64,000 bases of DNA from Ideonella sp. WA131b. Lineage in GTDB: Bacteria; Pseudomonadota; Gammaproteobacteria; Burkholderiales; Burkholderiaceae_C. The notes under the pieces are model-generated. The model did not search any database. It was not told the DNA's origin and saw only the letters and a program-made list of their open reading frames with translations. Positions 59,101 to 64,000 of the stretch are shown piece by piece. The position numbers and the translations under genes are program-made. Position 1 is the stretch's first letter; every line of letters begins with the position of its first letter. The stretch spans positions 1,550,001 to 1,614,000 of the forward strand of contig JAGTJW010000001.1 in assembly GCA_023657425.1 (NCBI GenBank). Reading direction: 5' to 3'.

Positions 59101-59304
59101 GGCCTCTTCGTCTTCGGTGGCCAGGCCGGGCAGGCGGGCCAGCGCGGCCGTGATGCGCGCGGGCAGTTCGGTGGCCAGAAAGGCCTCCAGCTCGGCGCGG
59201 CGGTGGTTCAGCACGCGGTAGATGCCGAAGTCCAACTCGGCGGCGTCGAGCTCGAGGATGTCGCGCCGAAGAAGCTCAAGGAAGCGCTGGCGTGCGGTGC
59301 TCAT
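56140..59304 (-). CDS. Site-specific DNA methyltransferase 2 (large beta-class adenine-type)
   Basis: A 1054-residue methyltransferase. Motif IV is D452-PPYNTD and motif I is D741-FFAGSGTTAHAV, again the beta order, so N6-adenine methylation is likely. The first 440 residues carry conserved helical and beta regions (LDFGIYRVLNHRRAELEAFL, NRYYDSGDFLPRQRRGKTGRYSVPYDGSD) typical of these very large stand-alone Mod proteins. Bases 57085-57965, between the two motifs, are AT-richer than their flanks and probably encode a swapped recognition domain. The enzyme makes SAH, which the flanking ahcY product removes. Confidence 0.9.
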   Translation of the reverse strand: MSTARQRFLELLRRDILELDAAELDFGIYRVLNHRRAELEAFLATELPARITAALARLPGLATEDEEARVYNALFTFFNRYYDSGDFLPRQRRGKTGRYSVPYDGSDTHFHWATKGSHYVKSGERFAAYAYRQADGTRVRLVVQAANVERDNAKGAQRHYLPVALHAPGGDHPDEWRLAFEHRPLADDEAKAAGALRKPRGGSAATDEAPDADEATATEGASVQERIVNAWFAKATASASVPARIDAALLQRHALRYAKGQSTDFFVHPQLGPFLRDELDHYLQTEFVHLWDLPDAALARERGKLAVARDIGRALITVLAALEDLQAALFEKRKFVMQAHYLVQCSWLARQGADGAALVQQACLHAPQVARWRQWLGEPEGSTVTGAEVLARCPHLPLDTALFDEAFQWAVLAAVPDLQAALGGVLVHGDNYAALRTLQAQWREAVKCIYIDPPYNTDASPIDYKNGFRESSWISLMTERVECAKSLLPSDGVLVAAIDDAEESELRLLLNSLFKDNLLGTVPVRSNPSGRPTKRGFSVAHEYMHFVGRSELSTIGRMNPTDEQAARFNEADEQGPFEWRNLRREGSNSDREARRALHYPIFVSNAGLRVPRMTWDEDTEEWELQEKPQRGEQIVLPLDDKGNEKTWRWGHEKVANSPNEVAVREDRSGKLYPYCKRRPNEEGVVAVTAWFGARYSATEHGTALLKKLFRKSPFKYPKSLFAVLDSIYVAGASNPNAVTLDFFAGSGTTAHAVINLNRDDGGARRFILVEQGEYFDTVTLPRVAKVMACPEWKDGRPKEGVLHQPAAGEEADEHWAARTLPIVQVLRIERYEDSLDALALPGATAAAGQAELAGFDALLRYVLGTVAQAQAPANPVRLSTAALRRPLDYRLPTVWEGQAVERPVDLLHTSLLLLGLHPVRLRQLVRPAAAGGGTALLAEVRPHRPGQPASTVPLELLLLREHDLEDLPPEAQGPRAQAEYDWLARAVQQAFGRSLASYARVHHNRDLLLPGAGERGESIDAALAAAMWQRDPAFSPASPAQAGVPAMADAAAAD
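57085..57965 (-). other. AT-rich block in mod 2: putative exchanged target-recognition domain
   Basis: Three 60-base lines counted by hand (from 57181, 57661 and 57841) are each 55% GC, against 72% in the line from 58081. The block begins just after DPPYNTD and ends at FFAGSGTT, exactly the recognition-domain interval. It parallels the block in mod 1. Confidence 0.65.
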
Positions 59305-59351
59305 GGGATGCTCGGTGTCGAAGGTGGGGTGTCCATGCGGGGCTCAAGGCG

Positions 59352-59382
59352 CAGGCCATGGGTGAGGCCCATCTCAGGCCTG
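59352..59382. repeat. Inverted repeat over the PIN toxin stop codon
   Basis: CAGGCC-ATGGG (59352-59362) pairs with CCCAT (59368-59372) and GGCCTG (59377-59382), with a 4-base bulge that holds part of the PIN stop codon. It precedes the 69-base gap before mod 2 and might act as an attenuator or mRNA-processing hairpin. No T-run. Confidence 0.4.
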
Positions 59383-59829
59383 CGTGGGGGCCGGCAGCGC
59401 ACCCTGGAAGGGGTTGAGCACGCGCACGCCGCCGTAGTCCTGCCCGGGCACCATGTCTTCGCTGACGACGGTGTGGGCGCCCAGGCGTCGGGCGGCGCAC
59501 AGGATGGCGGCGTCCCAGTGCGAGAGGTAGTGGCGGTGCCGCAAGGCCAGCGCTTCCAGCACGATGGCGCTGTCAACGGGCACCACCGGCCGGCGCGCGG
59601 CGATGCGCTCCACCAGGGCCTGCGCCGCGGTGGGCAGCAGCCCGTGGCGCGGCTGGCGCGCCTGGGCGTACAGCTCCATCAGCACCTGGGTGGAGACGCC
59701 CCAGTCGGTGCGTGCCATCCAGGCGCGTGCGGCCTCGCGCCTGGGCGCGTGGCTCTCGGCCAGCGAGGTGGCGTACACGAGGATGTTGGTGTCCAGGAAG
59801 TAGGGCGTGGCCATGCCGTCGAACCGCAT
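59374..59829 (-). CDS. PIN-domain ribonuclease toxin (VapC/FitB-like)
   Basis: A 151-residue PIN protein. The acidic metal-binding residues are visible: FLDTNILVY, ELYAQARQ, HWDAAILCAARRLGA and SEDMVPGQ. VapC-type PIN toxins cut tRNA or rRNA when freed from their antitoxin. The ATG at 59829 lies two bases after the antitoxin stop; the ATG at 59814 (MATPYFLDTN) is the alternative and fits the domain boundary better. It is encoded between the antitoxin and the methyltransferase, so it probably guards or stabilises the restriction-modification locus. Confidence 0.88.
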   Translation of the reverse strand: MRFDGMATPYFLDTNILVYATSLAESHAPRREAARAWMARTDWGVSTQVLMELYAQARQPRHGLLPTAAQALVERIAARRPVVPVDSAIVLEALALRHRHYLSHWDAAILCAARRLGAHTVVSEDMVPGQDYGGVRVLNPFQGALPAPTQA

Positions 59830-59831
59830 CG

Positions 59832-60245
59832 TCAGCGTGCGCGGGCCTGCTTCAGCTCGGCTTCGCGGCAGTCGAAGTCGAGTTCGCGGGCGAGGGCTCG
59901 GTCGTGCAACGGGTCGCGGCCCAGCACCGGCGCATCGCCCCAGCGGCTGCCTTCGACGATGCGGTCCAGCTCGGCCAGGAGCCCGTCGGATCCCGCATCG
60001 GGGGGTGGCAGCGCCGATCCGAGGGCCGGCCCCGACGGCGCCTGCGCGTAGGCGGCCGGAGGCTCCCCGAAGCGCAAGGCCGTAGCGGGGCCTGCCGCGC
60101 TTGCGGGTTGCGCGGGCTCGGCCACGGCCTCCTCCACCAGCGCCATCAGCTCCCTTTGCAGGGAGCGGTGGTTGCGCTGGGCGCGTTGCCGCAACCGGGC
60201 CGCGATGGCCTCGGGGACGTCCTTGATCGACAGGCTGACACCCAT
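59832..60245 (-). CDS. Ribbon-helix-helix antitoxin (FitA/VapB-like)
   Basis: A 137-residue antitoxin. The N-terminal ribbon-helix-helix is VSLSIKDVPEAIAARLRQRAQRNHRSLQRELMALVEEA (residues about 3-40), typical of FitA-like DNA-binding antitoxins. A Pro/Ala linker is followed by a C-terminal segment (SDGLLAELDRIVEGSRWGD) likely to wrap the PIN active site. GGAGG lies five bases before ATG 60245, which decides the start. A promoter with an operator-like palindrome sits directly upstream, so the pair should repress itself. Confidence 0.88.
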   Translation of the reverse strand: MGVSLSIKDVPEAIAARLRQRAQRNHRSLQRELMALVEEAVAEPAQPASAAGPATALRFGEPPAAYAQAPSGPALGSALPPPDAGSDGLLAELDRIVEGSRWGDAPVLGRDPLHDRALARELDFDCREAELKQARAR

Positions 60246-60265
60246 GACTGCCTCCACAATGGAAC

Positions 60266-60303
60266 CATGGCGCCATTTTGGCGCCATGCCGCGGGTGAAT
60301 CAA
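60266..60303 (-). promoter_or_regulatory. Toxin-antitoxin promoter with overlapping operator palindrome
   Basis: On the minus strand TTGATT (60298-60303) and CAAAAT (60275-60280) are spaced by exactly 17 bases, a good sigma-70 promoter. A perfect 10-base palindrome (CATGGCGCCA at 60266-60275 and its complement at 60279-60288, spacer TTT) covers the -10 box, as expected for an RHH antitoxin operator. Confidence 0.65.
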
Positions 60304-60323
60304 GGCGCCCGGCGGGCGCCTTG
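60301..60323 (-). terminator. GC-rich hairpin after ahcY, overlapping the next promoter
   Basis: CAAGGCGCCC (60301-60310) pairs with GGGCGCCTTG (60314-60323) around a 3-base loop, 10 bases after the ahcY stop. There is no T-run on the minus strand, so read-through into the defence genes and metF is likely to be partial. Its downstream arm shares bases with the -35 box of the antitoxin promoter. Confidence 0.5.
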
Positions 60324-60333
60324 GCGCCACGCC

Positions 60334-61767
<1,434 letters not shown>

Positions 61768-61838
61768 GGAAGCAGGCTCCAACGGAGGGTCGTTGACGGG
61801 CCTGCACGCGGCAGCGGGGGAGGGGGAATTCACGTCCA

Positions 61839-61868
61839 CTCACCCACGAGTAACCTCGTGCAGGTGAG
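61839..61868 (-). promoter_or_regulatory. Expression-platform hairpin of the SAH riboswitch
   Basis: On the minus strand CTCACC-TG-CACGAG (61855-61868) can pair with CTCGTG-GGTGAG (61839-61850) around the loop GTTA. The 5' part (CTCACC) is also the closing strand of the riboswitch, so the two folds compete. Binding of SAH should free the downstream strand. Which fold allows expression is inferred from the family, where SAH turns ahcY on. Confidence 0.6.
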
Positions 61869-61930
61869 CGCGGTTGCAAGGAAGGGCTCCGAGCCTGGCC
61901 TTCGGGATGAAGGTTGCAACGCTCCTCGGC
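61858..61930 (-). ncRNA. SAH riboswitch (ahcY leader)
   Basis: The conserved core elements occur in order on the minus strand: GAGGAGCGTTGCAAC (61913-61927), CCAGGCTCGG (61889-61898) and CTTGCAACCGCGCTCACC (61863-61880). These match the SAH riboswitch consensus, whose outer helix pairs GAGCG with CGCTC. It lies about 95-160 bases before the ahcY ATG, the usual place. The class senses SAH and raises ahcY-operon expression when SAH builds up. Confidence 0.92.
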
Positions 61931-61940
61931 AGCGGCCAGC

Positions 61941-61946
61941 AGTGTA
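61941..61946 (-). promoter_or_regulatory. Candidate -10 element upstream of the SAH riboswitch
   Basis: TACACT on the minus strand lies 14 bases before the first conserved riboswitch base, a fitting distance for transcript initiation. The expected -35 zone is GC-rich and overlaps the hairpin CCCCGC-AAAC-GCGGGG (61953-61968); no good -35 hexamer is seen. Confidence 0.4.
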
Positions 61947-62087
61947 GCGAATCCCCGCAAACGCGGGGGCGTGTGGATTTCACGGCCGGGGTGGATCGTC
62001 AGGTCCGCGTTTGCCAGCGGCCCAGGCGCGCGCCGGACGCGGGCGGTCCCGTGGCGGGGCGGGGCGCTTGCCGCAGAATGCCCGGCC

Positions 62088-62978
62088 ATGGATCGGTCCC
62101 CCAGGCTGCTTGAGGCGACGCGTTCGCGCACGGCCGCGGTGCATCGGGGCGCTTCGATCAAGACCGCGGCGCCCGCGCCGCTGCGCACGCTGCCTGCCGG
62201 CGCCTGGCGCGGCATCGTCGGCCTGCTCACCGACATCGACGACACGCTCACCCGCGATGGCCACATCGAGCCGGCGGCCCTGCAGGCGCTGCAGGCGCTG
62301 CACGAGGCCGGCGTGCCGGTGCTGGCCGTCACGGGCCGGCCGGTGGGCTGGTGCCGCGAGCACACCGGCGCCTGGCCGCTGACGGCGGTGGTGGCCGAAA
62401 ACGGCGCCGTGGCGCTGTGGCGGCAGGCCGCGGGCGGCCCGCTCCGCACCGAGTACCTGCAGGACACGGCCACGCGCGGGCGCAACGCCCGCCGCCTGGC
62501 GGCGGTGGCGGCGCGCATCGTTGCCGAGGTGCCCGGGGCGAGCCTGGCGCGCGACAGCGCCGGTCGCGAGACCGACATCGCCATCGACCACGCCGAGTTC
62601 GCGCGGCTCGACGCGCCCGGCATCGCCCAGGTCGTGGCGCTGATGCGCGCCGAAGGCCTGCAGGTCAGTGTCAGCTCCATCCACGTCAACGGCTGGATCG
62701 GCACGCACGACAAGGCCCGCGGCGCCGACTGGATGCTGGGCCGCCTGTTCGGCCAGAGCCTGGCGCAGGACGCCGCGCGCTGGGTGTTCGTGGGCGACTC
62801 GCCCAACGACGAGGCCCTGTTCGCGCGCGTGCCGCACTCGGTGGGCGTGGCCAACCTGATGCCCGGCCTGGCAACACTGCGCCACGTGCCGGCCTGGCAC
62901 ACCGAGGGCGAGCGCGGCGCCGGCTTTGCCGAGGTGGCCACCCTGCTGCGGGCCCACCGCGCCGGAGCGGGGCCGTGA
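62088..62978 (+). CDS. HAD-superfamily sugar-phosphatase-like hydrolase
   Basis: A 296-residue HAD-IIB type phosphatase. The nucleophile motif is LLTDIDDTLTRDG, motif II VLAVTGRPVGW, a motif III Lys lies near THDKARGADWM, and motif IV is FVGDSPNDEALF. AVVAENGAVALW is typical of mannosyl-3-phosphoglycerate and Cof-like phosphatases; I cannot fix the substrate. The first 40 residues before the domain look unconserved, so the start (ATG 62088) is uncertain. The next gene begins inside its stop (GTGA). Confidence 0.85.
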   Translation: MDRSPRLLEATRSRTAAVHRGASIKTAAPAPLRTLPAGAWRGIVGLLTDIDDTLTRDGHIEPAALQALQALHEAGVPVLAVTGRPVGWCREHTGAWPLTAVVAENGAVALWRQAAGGPLRTEYLQDTATRGRNARRLAAVAARIVAEVPGASLARDSAGRETDIAIDHAEFARLDAPGIAQVVALMRAEGLQVSVSSIHVNGWIGTHDKARGADWMLGRLFGQSLAQDAARWVFVGDSPNDEALFARVPHSVGVANLMPGLATLRHVPAWHTEGERGAGFAEVATLLRAHRAGAGP

Positions 62979-64000
62979 GCGCCGCCGCGCACGACCCCCG
63001 CCGCCGCGGCCTGCTGCAGGCCGCCGCCGCGCTGGCGCTGCCCGCCGCCGTGGGGGCGCAGCCCGCGGCCCCGGCGCCCAAGGTGCTGCGCCTGGCCAGC
63101 GAGAGCGAAACCGGCTTCGACCCCGCCCGCGTGGGCGATGCGCGCTCGCTGCGCATCACCAGCCACATCTTCGAGACGCTGGTGGAGTTCGACCCGCTGG
63201 CCCGCCCCGTGAAGCTGCGCCCGCGCACCGCGCTGGCCCTGCCCGAGCCCAGCGCCGACTTCCGCAGCTGGACGGTGCGCCTCAAGCCCGGCATCCACTT
63301 CACGCCCGACCCGGCCTTTGCCGCCACCACGGGCGGCGCCCCGCGCGAGCTGGTGGCCGCCGATGTGGCCTACAGCCTCAGGCGTCTGGCCGACCCGGCC
63401 ACGCGCAGCCCCGGCTGGAGCGCGGCCGAGCAGGTGGGCATCGCCGGCCTGGCCGCGCTGCGCCGCGAGGCCATCGAGCGCAAGCAGCCTTTCGATTACG
63501 ACCGCCCGATCCCGGGCCTGCAGGTGCTGGACCGCCACACGCTGCGCCTTGAGCTCGACGCCGGCCGGCCGCGGATTGCCCAGTGGCTGGCCAGCGCCGC
63601 CACGGCCACCGTGGCGCGCGAGGTCATCGAGGCCCATGGCGAGCTCAGCATGCAGCACCCGGTGGGCACGGGCCCGTTCCGGCTGGCCGAGTGGCGGCGC
63701 GCCTCGCGCATCGTGCTCGAGCGCAACCCGCAGTACCGCCGGGTGCTGTACGACGCCGAGCCGGCGGCCGACGATCTCGAAGGCCAGGCCATCCTGGCGC
63801 GCCTGAAGGGCCGCCGCGTGCCCATGGTGGACCGCGTCGAGATCGACGTCATCGACGAGAAGCAGCCGATGTGGCTGGCCTTCCTGAACGGCGACCACGA
63901 CTGGGTCGAACTGCCCGACGGCTTCCTGCCGGTGGCCCTGCCCGGCGGCCGGCTGGCGCCCAACCTGCGCCGCCGCGGCATCCGCGCCGAATCCGCCGTG
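62975..64000 (+). CDS. Peptide/nickel-type ABC transporter solute-binding protein (3' end outside window)
   Basis: About 342 N-terminal codons of an SBP_bac_5 protein. An export signal (RRRGLLQAAAALALPAAVGAQ, possibly Tat) is followed by KVLRLASESETGFDPARVGDARSLRI and HIFETLVEFD, the usual start of lobe I. FRSWTVRLKPGIHFTPDPAF and GTGFRLAEW-like VGTGPFRLAEWRRASRIVLERNPQY are clear family motifs. It delivers oligopeptides or similar ligands to an ABC importer; the permease genes would lie beyond the window. GTG start overlapping the HAD stop. Confidence 0.9.
   Translation, partial: MSAAAHDPRRRGLLQAAAALALPAAVGAQPAAPAPKVLRLASESETGFDPARVGDARSLRITSHIFETLVEFDPLARPVKLRPRTALALPEPSADFRSWTVRLKPGIHFTPDPAFAATTGGAPRELVAADVAYSLRRLADPATRSPGWSAAEQVGIAGLAALRREAIERKQPFDYDRPIPGLQVLDRHTLRLELDAGRPRIAQWLASAATATVAREVIEAHGELSMQHPVGTGPFRLAEWRRASRIVLERNPQYRRVLYDAEPAADDLEGQAILARLKGRRVPMVDRVEIDVIDEKQPMWLAFLNGDHDWVELPDGFLPVALPGGRLAPNLRRRGIRAESAV

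Overview
This window is very GC-rich (about 70% in most genes) and carries housekeeping genes and gene orders typical of the betaproteobacterial order Burkholderiales (Rubrivivax/Ideonella/Leptothrix-like). Examples are accBC-aroQ, an RNase II-like gene followed by tonB-aroE-mtgA, the mpl ligase, and ahcY and metF with an SAH riboswitch. The genus is inference. I saw no rRNA, tRNA or CRISPR array.

Layout. 1-7.7 kb: a minus-strand block of fatty-acid, shikimate, murein and RNA-turnover genes (accC partial, accB, aroQ, tlpA-like, unknown, mtgA, aroE, tonB-like, RNB exoribonuclease), many joined by 4-base start/stop overlaps. 7.8-17 kb: a lipoprotein zinc metalloprotease, mpl, two small envelope proteins, hemL, an HMP-kinase-like gene, rubredoxin and a diguanylate cyclase. 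17.2-24.6 kb: a TetR-controlled tripartite RND efflux operon with a trailing alpha/beta hydrolase. 24.8-34.1 kb: defence island 1, a restriction-modification locus ordered mod - AAA ATPase - DUF4276/TOPRIM-like - res. An IS3-family element sits in the last codons of mod. 34.1-39.1 kb: Rep/UvrD helicase, an old-yellow-enzyme/LysR pair and a remnant of a solute-binding protein. 39.1-51.2 kb: a LytTR response regulator and its histidine kinase, ttcA-folB-pteridine reductase, a MidA-like methyltransferase, cca, a GST, an NDUFA9-like protein and a lytic transglycosylase. 51.4-61.9 kb: a 5-FCL gene, then metF, res, mod, PIN toxin, RHH antitoxin, ahcY and an SAH riboswitch, all on the minus strand. 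62-64 kb: a HAD phosphatase and the start of a peptide-type solute-binding protein.

Main points. (1) There are two separate mod/res loci, each carrying an extra two-gene module: AAA+TOPRIM in the first, RHH+PIN in the second. In both mod genes the stretch between motif IV (DPPY) and motif I (GSGTT) is much more AT-rich than its flanks, which suggests exchange of the target-recognition domain. (2) Defence island 2 lies inside the ahcY-metF methyl-cycle unit, and the res stop codon overlaps the metF start (ATGA), so metF is probably translationally coupled to a restriction gene. (3) The IS3 insertion is exact enough to rebuild: a 3-bp CAT duplication flanks it, and removing it restores a 14-residue C-terminus to Mod. 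(4) A hairpin repeat beginning TAGGAGCG occurs three times and supplies the TAG stop codon of two genes. (5) The first codons of accC are duplicated upstream of accC around a hairpin-rich insert.

Limits: all calls rest on reading sequence and remembered families. No alignment or folding was run.
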